This document shows positions 1-9,290 of a stretch of DNA of 12,519 nt, one piece after another (positions within the stretch are counted from its first letter, which is position 1; each line of letters starts with the position of its first letter). Position numbers and translations under genes: made by a program. Where the stretch lies: contig JAODNL010000615.1 of the NCBI GenBank assembly GCA_025465405.1, positions 1 through 12,519 on the forward strand, written 5' to 3'. This DNA comes from Pseudonocardiales bacterium. Its GTDB lineage: Bacteria; Actinomycetota; Actinomycetes; Mycobacteriales; Jatrophihabitantaceae. A model generated the notes under the pieces. The model was not told where the DNA came from. It saw nothing but the letters and a program-made list of their open reading frames with translations, and did not search any database.

Positions 1-582
1 CGGACGGCCGGCGACGTTCGCGGTGCTCTGCGGCGGACCCTGCTGCAGCGGCGCCTGCGACGAGACCGTGTAGTAGTCCTTCTCGTCGTCGCCGAGGCGC
101 ATCGGGTGAGGCGGCGCCTCCATGCCCGGCAGCAGCGGCGCCATCAGCTGTTCCTTCGTGTAGATCAGGTCCTGGCGATTGTCGAGCGCGAGCTCGTATT
201 CGTTGCTCATCGTCAGCGACCGGGTCGGGCAGGCCTCGATGCACAGCCCGCAGAAGATGCAGCGCAGATAGTTGATCTGGTAGACGGCGCCGTACCGCTC
301 CCCCGGCGAGAAACGTTGCTCGTCGGTGTTGTCGGCACCCTCGACGTAGATCGCGTCGGCCGGGCAGGCCCAGGCGCACAGCTCGCAGCCGACGCACTTC
401 TCCAGCCCGTCCGGGTGCCGATTGAGCACGTGTCGCCCGTGGTAGCGCGGCTGCGGCGGGTAGTAGTCGAACGGGTATTGCTGGGTGTACACCTTCTTGA
501 ACATCGTCGAGAAGGTCAGCCCGAATCCCTTCGCGAAGCCGGCCAGGCTACCGGTGGGCTCCGCGTTCGGCTGGTCAGCCAT
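1..582 (-). CDS. nuoI: NADH-quinone oxidoreductase subunit I (NuoI), 3' end cut by window edge
   Basis: NuoI is the ferredoxin-like subunit of complex I that carries clusters N6a and N6b and passes electrons from NuoG towards the N2 cluster in NuoB. It sits on the cytoplasmic connecting part of the complex. The reading frame is open from the ATG at 582 to position 1 without a stop, giving 194 visible residues. Family members in mycobacteria are about 210 residues, so only a short C-terminal tail should be missing. Two CxxCxxCxxxCP motifs are seen: Cys63, 66, 69, 73 and Cys108, 111, 114, 118. The start overlaps the end of nuoH by 8 bases, with GGAG about 9 bases upstream. The end of the visible protein is rich in Gln, Pro and Ala, as is usual for the variable C-terminus. 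Confidence 0.96.
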   Translation of the reverse strand, partial: MADQPNAEPTGSLAGFAKGFGLTFSTMFKKVYTQQYPFDYYPPQPRYHGRHVLNRHPDGLEKCVGCELCAWACPADAIYVEGADNTDEQRFSPGERYGAVYQINYLRCIFCGLCIEACPTRSLTMSNEYELALDNRQDLIYTKEQLMAPLLPGMEAPPHPMRLGDDEKDYYTVSSQAPLQQGPPQSTANVAGRP

Positions 583-1897
583 CAGCGTCGTCTCCGTCCG
601 TCAGTTCAGGGGTCGGTCGGCGGACCGACGCCGTGGCCAGTCGCTTGGGCGACGGCACGACCAGGTCCATCGGTGGGGTCGGGAAAGTCGGCGTCAACCG
701 CGCCTCGTGCTCATCGTCGGCCGCCCGGTCGGCGGCCCGGCGCGACGTGGCGCCCTCCCACATCATCAAGGCAGGGACCACGACGAGCAGCAGCACGAGC
801 GCGAGTGGGACCGTGGTGGCCTTCCACGCCTCCCAGCCGCGGTCACGCAGCACGTGGATCGCGGTGACCGCCATGATCCACACCAGGTTGATCGGGATCA
901 GCACCTTCCAACCGAGGTGCATGAACTGGTCGTAGCGCAACCGCGGGAGCGTGCCACGCAGCCACACGAACACGAAGATCCCGACGATGACCTTGCCGGT
1001 GAACCACAGCATCGGCCACCATCCGGCGTTCGCGCTGTGCCACAGCGACAGTGGCCACGGTGCGCGCCAGCCGCCGAGGAACAGCGTCGTCGCCAACGCT
1101 GAAACGGTCACCATGTTGATGTACTCGGCCAGGAAGAACATCGCGAACTTGAACGACGAGTACTCGGTGTGGAAACCACCGACGAGCTCCGATTCCGCCT
1201 CGGGCAGGTCGAACGGCGCGCGGTTGGTCTCACCCACGACCGCGATCGCGTAGATGCAGAAGGACACGAACAGCGGGACGACGTGCCATATGTGGCGCTG
1301 CTCGTACACGATGCCCGACGTGGACATCGTGTTCGAGAACAGAAACACCGCGACCATCGACAGGCCCATCGCGACTTCGTACGAGATCATCTGAGCCGCC
1401 GAGCGCAGCCCACCCAGCAGCGGGTACGTCGAGCCGGACGCCCAGCCGGACAGCACGATCCCGTAGACACCCAGCGCCGAGCATGCGAACACGACGAGCA
1501 CGCCGACCGGAAGATCGGTCAGCTGCAATGGCGTCTTGTGCCCGAACATCGACACCTGCGGGCCGAACGGGATGACCGAGAACGCCACGAACGCCGGCGT
1601 CGCCGAGAGGATCGGCGCGAGGAAGTAGACCGGCTTGTCCGCCAGCGCCGGGATGATCTCCTCCTTGAACGCCAGCTTGATGCCGTCGGCGAGCGATTGC
1701 AACGTGCCCCACGGGCCGACCCGGTTCGGCCCGATCCGGTTCTGCATCCGGCCGACGACCTTGCGCTCGAAGACGATCGAGAACAGCGTCATCACCACGA
1801 GGAACGCGAAGACGGCGACGACCTTGATCAGGACGAGCCAGACCGGCTGGTCGCCGAACCCCGGCAGGTTCTGGGTGGAGGTCGGGAGCGCGATCAC
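575..1897 (-). CDS. nuoH: NADH-quinone oxidoreductase subunit H (NuoH), membrane subunit with C-terminal extension
   Basis: NuoH is the membrane subunit that forms much of the quinone chamber and links the hydrophilic arm to the proton-pumping arm. The 440-residue product has a first hydrophobic helix at about 19-42, the conserved RIGPNRVGPWG stretch at 54-64, and the family hallmark ETNRAPFDLPEAESELVGG at about 213-231 followed by FHTEYSS. Further hydrophobic segments lie near 90-111, 128-150, 166-188, 239-264, 283-305 and 320-339. An extra hydrophobic segment at about 351-370 and a charged, Pro-rich tail of about 70 residues follow. The E. coli protein is about 325 residues and the mycobacterial one about 410, so the extension is an actinobacterial trait that is long here. 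The start is GTG, sharing GTGA with the nuoG stop, and a strong ribosome site precedes it. Confidence 0.97.
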   Translation of the reverse strand: MIALPTSTQNLPGFGDQPVWLVLIKVVAVFAFLVVMTLFSIVFERKVVGRMQNRIGPNRVGPWGTLQSLADGIKLAFKEEIIPALADKPVYFLAPILSATPAFVAFSVIPFGPQVSMFGHKTPLQLTDLPVGVLVVFACSALGVYGIVLSGWASGSTYPLLGGLRSAAQMISYEVAMGLSMVAVFLFSNTMSTSGIVYEQRHIWHVVPLFVSFCIYAIAVVGETNRAPFDLPEAESELVGGFHTEYSSFKFAMFFLAEYINMVTVSALATTLFLGGWRAPWPLSLWHSANAGWWPMLWFTGKVIVGIFVFVWLRGTLPRLRYDQFMHLGWKVLIPINLVWIMAVTAIHVLRDRGWEAWKATTVPLALVLLLVVVPALMMWEGATSRRAADRAADDEHEARLTPTFPTPPMDLVVPSPKRLATASVRRPTPELTDGDDADG

Positions 1898-4341
1898 GAC
1901 TCACCTCCGGCCAGACCGACGACGGGCGGAGCGTCGGAGCTGGTCAGCCTGACGACCGCGCCGGACGTCACACCGAGCGTCGCACGCACGGCACACCCCC
2001 GCGCGTTCGTCGGCAGCCACACGACCCGGTCGGGCATCTCCTCGATGACAACCGGCAGCACCAGCGTCCCCAGCTCGGTGGACACGGCCACCGAGCCCCC
2101 GGCGGCCACGCCCACCTCGGCCGCGGTGGCCGGGCTGAGAAGGGCGCGGGCCGGCTTGGCGGTTCCGGCGAGGTATTCGTCGCCGTCCTGCATACGGCCC
2201 GCGTCGAGCAGCTCGGGCCACGTCGCCAGAAGCGCCTCGCCCTTGCCCGCAACGGCGGGCGGCGACGGTGCGACCGACGGTGCACCGGGCCGCGGCAGTG
2301 CCAAGGTCAGGCGCATCAGCTCGTCCCGGGCGGCGGTGACCGTGGGCAGCGCCAGGTCGACGTCCAGCTCCTCGGCGAGCGCGTGCAGTACCCGCCCGTC
2401 GGAGATCGCGCCGGTGTTGGTGATCGTCAGGTCGAACGGGCGGCGGCGGCCTTCCCAGTCGACGTAGCGGCCGGCCTTCTCGGCCGGCGGCGCGACCGGC
2501 AGCACCACGTCGGCGCGCTCGGTGACGGCGCTGTGCCTGACCTCCAGGCTGACGATGAAGCCGGCCCGGGCCAGCGCCTCTGCCGCACATTCCGGGTCGC
2601 CGACATCGTCCGGATCGATACCGCCGACAACGAGCGCCGCGAGTGAACCGTCCGCGGCCGCGCGCAAGATCTCGTTGACGTCGCGTCCCGGCGTCGACGG
2701 CACGGGGCCGCGCCAGAGCAGCTCGATGACCGCACGCGCCTCGGGGTCGGCGACCGAGCCTCCGCCGGGCAGCAACGACGGCAGCGCACCGGCGTCGATG
2801 GCACCGAGCTCGCCGGCGCGCCGCGGAACCCAGGCGATCGCAGCACCGGTCCGCGCGCCGAGCGCGGCCACCGCACTCAGTGCACCGGTCGAGGACGCCA
2901 GCCGCTCGCCGGCGATGATCACCGCGCCGTCGGCCGACAGCGCATTGACGACGGCCGGATCCAGGCCGGCCAGCGCCGCACCCTCACCACCCGGCAGGGT
3001 CGGCACGAGCGTGCCGTCGAGCTTGCGCAGCCCGCGCGAGGCCAGTGGCGCGACGGACCAGACCTTCGTGCGGCCCAGCCGGGTGGACTTGCGCAGGCGC
3101 AGGAAGACGATCGGCGACTCGTCCTCGGGCTCGAAGCCGACGAGCAGGACGGCGGGCGCGCGCTCCAGCGACGCATAGGAGACGTGGTCCGGCGTCACCC
3201 CGGCCACGTGCGAGCCGAGGAACGCGAGCTCCTCAGCGCTTGCCGGGCGGGACCGGAAGTCGACGTCGTTGGTGTTGAGCGCGAGCCGGGCGAACTTCGA
3301 ATACGCGTACGCGTCTTCCTCGGTCAGCCGGCCACCGGGCAGGACCCCGACACCGCCGCGGTCGACGGCCTCACGCAGGCCGGTGGCGGCGCGCTCCAGC
3401 GCTTCCGGCCAGCTCGCCTCGACCAGCGCACCAGCCAGGTTGCGCACCAGCGGCTTGAGGATCCGGTCGGGCTGGACCGCGTAGCCGAACGACCAGCGTC
3501 CCTTGTCGCAGTTCCACTCCTCGTTCACCTGCGGGTCCTCGGCGGCCAGCCGGCGAGTGATCTTGCCGCGCCGCCAGTCGGAGCGCAGCGCGCAGCCGGA
3601 CGCGCAGTGCTCGCACACCGAGTCCGTCGACATCAGGTCGAACGGGCGCGCACGGAACCGGTACGACGCACCGGTCAAGGCGCCGACCGGGCAGATCTGC
3701 ACCGTGTTGCCCGAGAAGTACGACTGGAACGGCACCTCATCGGACGTGCCGATCTGCTGTTGCGGGCCGCGTTCGAGCAGGTCGATGAACGGGTCGCCCG
3801 CGATCTGCTCGGAGAACCGCGTGCAGCGCTGGCACAGCACGCACCGCTCGCGGTCGAGCAGCACGTTCGACGAGATCGCGATCGGCTTGGGGAAGGTGCG
3901 CTTGGTCTCGTGGAAGCGGGAATCCGCGCGACCGTTGCTCATCGCCTGGTTCTGCAGCGGACACTCGCCACCCTTATCGCAGATCGGGCAGTCGAGCGGG
4001 TGGTTGATCAGCAGCAGTTCCATGACGCCCTGCTGCGCCTTGTCCGCGACAACCGAGGTCAGCTGCGTCTTGATGACCATGCCGGGCATCACCGTCGTGG
4101 TGCAGGACGCGGCGGGCTTGGGCATCCCGCGTCCGTTGCCCATGTCCGTGACCTCGACCAGGCACTGGCGGCAGGCGCCGGCGGGATCGAGCAGCGGGTG
4201 GTCGCAGAACCGCGGGATCGCGATGCCGAGCTGCTCGGCCGCCCGGATGAGCAGCGTCCCCTTCGGCACGGAGATCTCGATGCCGTCGATGGTGACGGTG
4301 ACGAGATCCTCCTTCGCCGGTGCGTCGTCGACTGCGGTCAT
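1894..4341 (-). CDS. nuoG: NADH-quinone oxidoreductase subunit G (NuoG), Fe-S subunit with N7 site
   Basis: NuoG is the large iron-sulfur subunit of the cytoplasmic arm, carrying electrons from NuoF towards NuoI. The 815-residue product begins with a 2Fe-2S ferredoxin domain (ligands Cys46, 57, 60, 80). A His-Cys domain follows (His114, Cys118, 121, 127; cluster N5), then a 4Fe-4S site at Cys167, 170, 173 and 217 (cluster N4). A further CxxCxxxC plus distant Cys (243, 246, 250, 278) matches the off-pathway N7 cluster, which many bacteria and mitochondria have lost. Residues from about 290 to the end form the molybdopterin-oxidoreductase-like fold, which in this family binds no molybdenum cofactor. 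The mycobacterial protein is about the same length. The ATG shares one base with the nuoF stop (TGATG), and the TGA stop overlaps the nuoH start. Confidence 0.97.
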   Translation of the reverse strand: MTAVDDAPAKEDLVTVTIDGIEISVPKGTLLIRAAEQLGIAIPRFCDHPLLDPAGACRQCLVEVTDMGNGRGMPKPAASCTTTVMPGMVIKTQLTSVVADKAQQGVMELLLINHPLDCPICDKGGECPLQNQAMSNGRADSRFHETKRTFPKPIAISSNVLLDRERCVLCQRCTRFSEQIAGDPFIDLLERGPQQQIGTSDEVPFQSYFSGNTVQICPVGALTGASYRFRARPFDLMSTDSVCEHCASGCALRSDWRRGKITRRLAAEDPQVNEEWNCDKGRWSFGYAVQPDRILKPLVRNLAGALVEASWPEALERAATGLREAVDRGGVGVLPGGRLTEEDAYAYSKFARLALNTNDVDFRSRPASAEELAFLGSHVAGVTPDHVSYASLERAPAVLLVGFEPEDESPIVFLRLRKSTRLGRTKVWSVAPLASRGLRKLDGTLVPTLPGGEGAALAGLDPAVVNALSADGAVIIAGERLASSTGALSAVAALGARTGAAIAWVPRRAGELGAIDAGALPSLLPGGGSVADPEARAVIELLWRGPVPSTPGRDVNEILRAAADGSLAALVVGGIDPDDVGDPECAAEALARAGFIVSLEVRHSAVTERADVVLPVAPPAEKAGRYVDWEGRRRPFDLTITNTGAISDGRVLHALAEELDVDLALPTVTAARDELMRLTLALPRPGAPSVAPSPPAVAGKGEALLATWPELLDAGRMQDGDEYLAGTAKPARALLSPATAAEVGVAAGGSVAVSTELGTLVLPVVIEEMPDRVVWLPTNARGCAVRATLGVTSGAVVRLTSSDAPPVVGLAGGES
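1901..1908 (-). promoter_or_regulatory. Strong ribosome binding site of nuoH inside the end of nuoG
   Basis: Read on the minus strand this is GGAGGTGA, an almost complete anti-16S match, with the GGAGG core 6 bases before the GTG at 1897. It decides the nuoH start and lies within the last codons of nuoG, which fits translational coupling through the GTGA overlap. Confidence 0.85.
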
Positions 4342-5642
4342 CAGTGGGCTCCTGCCAGCGTGCGCACGCCGCTGGTGGCGGCCGGGTACGGGCAGCCGCG
4401 CCCGTCGATGTGCGCGAGGTACTCGTCGCGGAAGTACTTGATCGACGACGACACCGGGCTCGTAGCGCCGTCACCGAGCGCGCAGAACGAACGGCCGAGG
4501 ATGTTGTCGGACAGGTCCAGCAGCGTGGCGATGTCCTCGATCGTGCCGCGGCCGTCCTCGAGCCGCTCGTAGATGCCGACGTACCAGTACGTTCCCTCGC
4601 GGCACGGCGTGCACTTGCCGCAGGACTCGTGCTCGTAGAACTGGCTCCACTTCTTCACCGCGCGCACCACGCAGTCGTCCTCGTCGAAGATCATCAGGGC
4701 GGACGTCCCGTTCATCGAGCCCGCTGCGGCGACCGAGTCGAAGTCCAGCGGCACGTCCAGATGCTCATTCGTGAACAGGGGCGTGGACGAGCCGCCGGGC
4801 GTCCAGAACTTCAGCTCCTTGCCACGGTTCATCCCCCCGGCCAGCTCCAGCAGTTCCCGCAGCGTGGTGCCCATCGGCGCCTCGTACTGGCCGGGGTTCG
4901 TGACCCGACCGGACAGCGAATAGATGGACGGGCCGGGCGAACCCTCCGGGCCCATCTCGCGAAACCAGGCGGCGCCACCGAGCACGATGTACGGGACGCT
5001 GGCCAGCGTGCCGACGTTGTTCACGACCGTCGGCGCGTCGTACAGGCCGTTCGTAGCGGGGAATGGCGGCTTGAGCCGGGGCTGGCCGCGCCGGCCCTCG
5101 AGCGAGTCGAGCAGGGCGGTCTCCTCGCCGCAGATGTAGGCGCCCGCGCCCGCGTGCACGGTGATCTCGCAGTCGAAGCCCGAGCCGAGGATGTCGGTGC
5201 CGAGGTAGCCCTTGGCGCGGGCCTGCTGGACCGCGGCGGTGACGCGTCGGATCGCGTGGACGGCCTCGCCACGGATGTAGATGAACGCGCGTTGGGAGCG
5301 CACGGCGTAACAGGCGATGATGGCGCCCTCGATCATCGAGTGCGGGTCGTTCATCATCAGCGGCATGTCACGGCAGGTGCCGGGCTCGCCTTCGTCGGCG
5401 TTCACCACGACGTAGTGCGGCTTGCCGTCGTTCTGCGGGATGAACTGCCACTTCATCCCGCCGGGGAAGCCGGCGCCGCCGCGGCCGCGGAGCGTCGCGT
5501 CCTTGACGAGCGCGATCAGCTCGTCAGGCTGCATGGCGAGGGCCTTGCGCAGGCCGGCGTAGCCGTCCAACCGCTCGTAGTTCTCGATCTTCCACGGCTG
5601 GTCTGTGCCGAAGCGCTTGGTCAGCACGGGTGTCAGCGGCAC
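4341..5642 (-). CDS. nuoF: NADH-quinone oxidoreductase subunit F (NuoF), NADH- and FMN-binding subunit
   Basis: NuoF is the electron entry subunit: it oxidises NADH, holds FMN, and hands electrons to its 4Fe-4S cluster N3 in the tip of the cytoplasmic arm. In the 433-residue product the glycine-rich nucleotide-binding run RGRGGAGFPGGMKWQ is at 52-66 and the flavin-site motif NADEGEPGTCRD at 81-92. The conserved CGEETALLDSLEGRRGQPR is at 181-199, and the SLBB region leads into ESCGKCTPCREG. The N3 ligands are Cys341, 344, 347 and 387. Length is normal for the family. The start is GTG, one base after the nuoE stop, with a GGGGGA ribosome site inside the last nuoE codons. The stop overlaps the nuoG start by one base, so nuoE, nuoF and nuoG are probably translated in a coupled way. 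Confidence 0.97.
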   Translation of the reverse strand: MPLTPVLTKRFGTDQPWKIENYERLDGYAGLRKALAMQPDELIALVKDATLRGRGGAGFPGGMKWQFIPQNDGKPHYVVVNADEGEPGTCRDMPLMMNDPHSMIEGAIIACYAVRSQRAFIYIRGEAVHAIRRVTAAVQQARAKGYLGTDILGSGFDCEITVHAGAGAYICGEETALLDSLEGRRGQPRLKPPFPATNGLYDAPTVVNNVGTLASVPYIVLGGAAWFREMGPEGSPGPSIYSLSGRVTNPGQYEAPMGTTLRELLELAGGMNRGKELKFWTPGGSSTPLFTNEHLDVPLDFDSVAAAGSMNGTSALMIFDEDDCVVRAVKKWSQFYEHESCGKCTPCREGTYWYVGIYERLEDGRGTIEDIATLLDLSDNILGRSFCALGDGATSPVSSSIKYFRDEYLAHIDGRGCPYPAATSGVRTLAGAH

Positions 5643-5643
5643 G

Positions 5644-6612
5644 TCATTCCCCCTTGCCCTTGCCCGGTTCGCTGCCGGCGCCGGAGCCCGTCCGGTGCGC
5701 GTGGCTCGTGTCCTCGGCTGAAGTCGTCAGCGGGGCGTCGTGCGAGCTCGGCCGTTGCTTGGCCGCTTCCGGCTGCGCGGGCTCGGCGCCTTCGGGTTTC
5801 ACGCCGGCGCGTCTCGCATCGTCACCTTTGGCACCGTCGCGCTTGGCATGATCGCGTTTGGCATCGTCGCGCTCGAGCGCGTAGGACGGCGCCGTGTCGC
5901 CACGCTCGAGCGCCAGTCGCACGCCCGCCTCCGTCGCGCGGCCGCTGCCGACGGCGTCCGGCGCGAGGGTGCGTTCGTCGAAGAAGCCGGCGATCTGCCG
6001 CTCGATCTGCTTGAACGAGCACAGCGGCGCTCCGCGCGTCGGCTGCGGCCGCTCGCCGGACTGCAACTTCCCGACCAGATCACCCGCCGAGTCGAGCGTC
6101 TGGTTGTCGAAGTACTCGTAGTTGACGGTGAGCACCGGCGCGTAGTCGCAGGCCGCCAGACACTCGGCGTGCTCGATCGTGATCGTGCCGTCGGGCGTCG
6201 TGTCGTTGTTGCCGACGCCGAGCGTCTCGCACAGCGCCGCGAATATCTCGTCGCCGCCGAGCACTCCGCACAGGGTGTTCGTGCAGACGCTGACGAGGTA
6301 CTCGCCGGTCGGCTTGCGCTTGTACATCGTGTAGAACGTCACGACCGCCAAGACCTGTGCCTTGGTGATGCCGACAGTGTCCGCGCAGAACGCGATGCCG
6401 TCGGCCGTGACGTAGCCCTGTTCGGACTGGACGAGATGCAGCATGGGCAGCAGCGCCGAGCGAGCCTGGCCCTCCGGGTAGCGCGCGATGATCTCGGCCG
6501 CCTCAGCCCGAGTGCGCTCGCCGAAGACGGTCGGATCGCCGGGACGATCCAGGTTGATCACCGACGTGCGGAAGTTCTGCCGTCCCGCGTCGGCATTCGT
6601 CGGCAGGGTCAC
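5644..6612 (-). CDS. nuoE: NADH-quinone oxidoreductase subunit E (NuoE), with long charged C-terminal tail
   Basis: NuoE is the thioredoxin-fold 2Fe-2S subunit (cluster N1a) that pairs with NuoF at the NADH-oxidising tip. I chose the GTG at 6612 (322 residues) because AGAGG lies 6 bases before it and mycobacterial homologues start close to this point. An in-frame GTG at 6699 would add 29 residues and overlap nuoD by 17 bases, but has no visible ribosome site. With the chosen start, the ligands are Cys100 and Cys105 (VCTNTLC) and Cys141 and Cys145 (ECLAAC). The core ends near residue 215. The remaining 110 or so residues are hydrophilic, rich in Asp, Arg, Lys, Ala and Pro, contain pentapeptide repeats, and are probably disordered. 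Mycobacterial NuoE is about 250 residues, so this tail is unusually long. Confidence 0.95.
   Translation of the reverse strand: MTLPTNADAGRQNFRTSVINLDRPGDPTVFGERTRAEAAEIIARYPEGQARSALLPMLHLVQSEQGYVTADGIAFCADTVGITKAQVLAVVTFYTMYKRKPTGEYLVSVCTNTLCGVLGGDEIFAALCETLGVGNNDTTPDGTITIEHAECLAACDYAPVLTVNYEYFDNQTLDSAGDLVGKLQSGERPQPTRGAPLCSFKQIERQIAGFFDERTLAPDAVGSGRATEAGVRLALERGDTAPSYALERDDAKRDHAKRDGAKGDDARRAGVKPEGAEPAQPEAAKQRPSSHDAPLTTSAEDTSHAHRTGSGAGSEPGKGKGE
5817..5876. repeat. Four tandem 15-bp units inside nuoE
   Basis: Four imperfect 15-base units lie end to end: 5817-5831, 5832-5846, 5847-5861 and 5862-5876. Each contains a variant of catcgtcgcgcttgg. On the coding strand they give pentapeptides of the type Ala-Lys-Arg-Asp-Asp (DDAKR, DHAKR, DGAKG, DDARR). 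The unit length is a multiple of three, so copy-number change would keep the nuoE frame. They sit in the middle of the charged C-terminal tail, outside the iron-sulfur fold. Confidence 0.85.
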
Positions 6613-6682
6613 CGCACACCTCTGAACAACGGGCGGGGTCCCTGCGCAATCGTGAGCGGGGCCAGCGATTTCGTGGGGCGGC

Positions 6683-7992
6683 TCATCGGTCGCACCCACC
6701 CATCACCGGGTCGATGGAGGCCACTGAGGCGATCACATCGGCGACCATCCCGCCGATCGCCATCGTCGCGACGCCCTGCAGGTTGATGAACGACGGCTCG
6801 CGGAAGTGCACGCGGTAGGGCCGCGTGCCGCCGTCGCTGACGATGTGCGCGCCCAGTTCACCGCGCGGGGACTCGACCGCCGAGTACACCTGCCCAGGAG
6901 GCACGCGTAAGCCCTCGGTCTCCTGCTTGAAGTGGTGGAGGAGCGCCTCCATCGAGGTGCCCAGGAGGTGCTGCACGTGCTCGAGGGAGTTGCCCATACC
7001 GTCCGGGCCCAGGCTCAGCTTCGCCGGCCACGCGATCTTCGGATCGTCGATGATCGTCGGGCCGGGCTCGAGCCGGTCGAGCACCTGCTCCACGATCTTC
7101 AGCGACTCCCACATCTCCGCCACACGCACGACGAACCGCGACCAGCAGTCGCCGCGATCGTCCGTCGGCACCTCGAAGTCGAAGGTGTCGTAGCCGAGGT
7201 AGGGCTCGGTCTTGCGCAGGTCCCACGGCAAGCCCGCGGCGCGCAACAACGGGCCGGTGATCCCCAGGGCGATGCATCCCTCGACGCCGATCCAGCCGAC
7301 GTCCTTGAGCCGGTTGACCCAGATGGGCTGGCCGCGCAGCAGCTTGTCGACGCCGCCGAGCTCCTCGCGCATCTCCTTGATCCAGTGCCGGATCTTCTCG
7401 TCGTAGTCGGCCGGCAGGTCCTGCGCGACACCGCCGGGCCGGACGTATGCGTGGTTCATCCGCAGGCCGGTGATCCCCTCGAAGATGTCCAGGCAGCGCT
7501 CGCGGGCCCGGAAGCCGTTGGTCATCGCGGTGAGCGCGCCGAGTTCCATGCCGCCCGTCGCGAGCCACACCCAGTGCGACGACAAGCGGTTGATCTCCAT
7601 CATCAGCACGCGGATCAGCTGCGCGCGCTGCGGCACCTGCACGCCGAGCAGTCGCTCGACCCCCATGCAGTACGCCGTCTCGTTGAAGAACGGCGCCAGG
7701 TAGTCGGCGCGGGTCAGGAAGGTGACGCCCTGCGTCCAGGTGCGGTACTCGGTGTTCTTCTCGATGCCGGTGTGCAGGTAGCCGACCACCACGCGCGCGT
7801 CGGTGACGGTCTCGCCCTCGAGCTCGAGCACGAGGCGCAGCACGCCGTGCGTCGACGGGTGCTGCGGGCCCATGTTGAGGACGAGCCGCTCCTCGGTCAG
7901 CGGGTCGCCGGTGAGGACCTGGTCCCAGTCGCCGCCGGTGAGGTTGTAGACGCGCCCTTCGGTGGTCAGCCGCGACGGGGCGTACTGATCGC

Positions 7993-7996
<4 letters not shown>
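6683..7996 (-). CDS. nuoD: NADH-quinone oxidoreductase subunit D (NuoD), quinone-site subunit
   Basis: NuoD, related to the large subunit of NiFe hydrogenases, forms the quinone-reduction pocket with NuoB at the base of the cytoplasmic arm. The 437-residue product (mycobacterial homologue about 440) carries GPQHPSTHGVLRLVLELEGE from 43. The second His of that motif (His50) and Tyr99 in RADYL have the spacing of the conserved His/Tyr pair that contacts the quinone head group. HTGIEKNTEYR at about 75-85 and the terminal SLDPVMGGCDR are further signatures. The ATG at 7996 shares ATGA with the nuoC stop. The frame happens to stay open upstream across nuoC, but homology begins at this ATG. A 70-base gap separates the stop from the nuoE start I prefer. 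Confidence 0.97.
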
Positions 7997-8739
<743 letters not shown>

Positions 8740-8746
8740 CGATGCG

Positions 8747-9286
8747 TCACCGCCCGTACTTGATGCTCGACGGGACGAGTTCGACCTTCTGGTCGGCAAG
8801 CTTCGCGGCGCGCTTGGGACCCAGCGGCTCGTTCATGATCTTGTGGTGCAGCTTGAGCACCGCGTCGATGAGCATCTCCGGACGCGGGGGACACCCGGGG
8901 AGGTACATGTCCACCGGCACGACGTGATCCACGCCCTGGACGATCGCGTAGTTGTTGAACATGCCACCGGAGCTCGCGCACACGCCCATGGCGAGCACCC
9001 AGCGCGGCTCGGGCATCTGGTCGTAGATCTGGCGCAGGACGGGGGCCATCTTCTGGCTGACCCGGCCGGCGACGATCATCAGGTCAGCCTGCCGCGGCGA
9101 CGCGCGGAACACCTCCATGCCGAAGCGCGCCGAGTCGTACCGCGGCGCGCCGAAGGTCATCATCTCGATCGCACAACACGCGAGGCCGAACGTGGCCGGC
9201 CACAGCGACGACTTCCGGGTCCAGTTGACCAGCTTCTCGACGCTGGCCAGCAGCACGCCGTCCGGCAACTTCTCTTCGAGGCCCAT
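8747..9286 (-). CDS. nuoB: NADH-quinone oxidoreductase subunit B (NuoB), N2 cluster subunit
   Basis: NuoB holds the terminal 4Fe-4S cluster N2, which reduces menaquinone at the interface with NuoD. The 179-residue product shows the rare vicinal cysteine pair Cys37-Cys38 in GLACCAIEMM, then Cys103 in GVCASSGGMF and Cys132 in LPGCPPRPE, the complete N2 ligand set. Other family blocks are GAPRYDSARFGMEVFRASPRQADL and VAGRVSQKMAPVLRQIYDQM. Length is normal. The ATG at 9286 follows the nuoA stop by 4 bases, so ribosomes may pass directly from nuoA to nuoB. Confidence 0.98.
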   Translation of the reverse strand: MGLEEKLPDGVLLASVEKLVNWTRKSSLWPATFGLACCAIEMMTFGAPRYDSARFGMEVFRASPRQADLMIVAGRVSQKMAPVLRQIYDQMPEPRWVLAMGVCASSGGMFNNYAIVQGVDHVVPVDMYLPGCPPRPEMLIDAVLKLHHKIMNEPLGPKRAAKLADQKVELVPSSIKYGR

Positions 9287-9290
9287 ATTG

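Noticed and set aside
3184..4572. Long plus-strand open frame (462 codons) opposite nuoG
   Set aside because: It is antisense to the well-supported Fe-S region of nuoG, has no recognisable domain, and has shadow-type composition.
4320..6014. Long plus-strand open frame (564 codons) opposite nuoF and nuoE
   Set aside because: It lies antisense to two clear complex I genes. Its translation is Arg/Ala/His-rich without any family motif, typical of an open shadow frame in GC-rich DNA.
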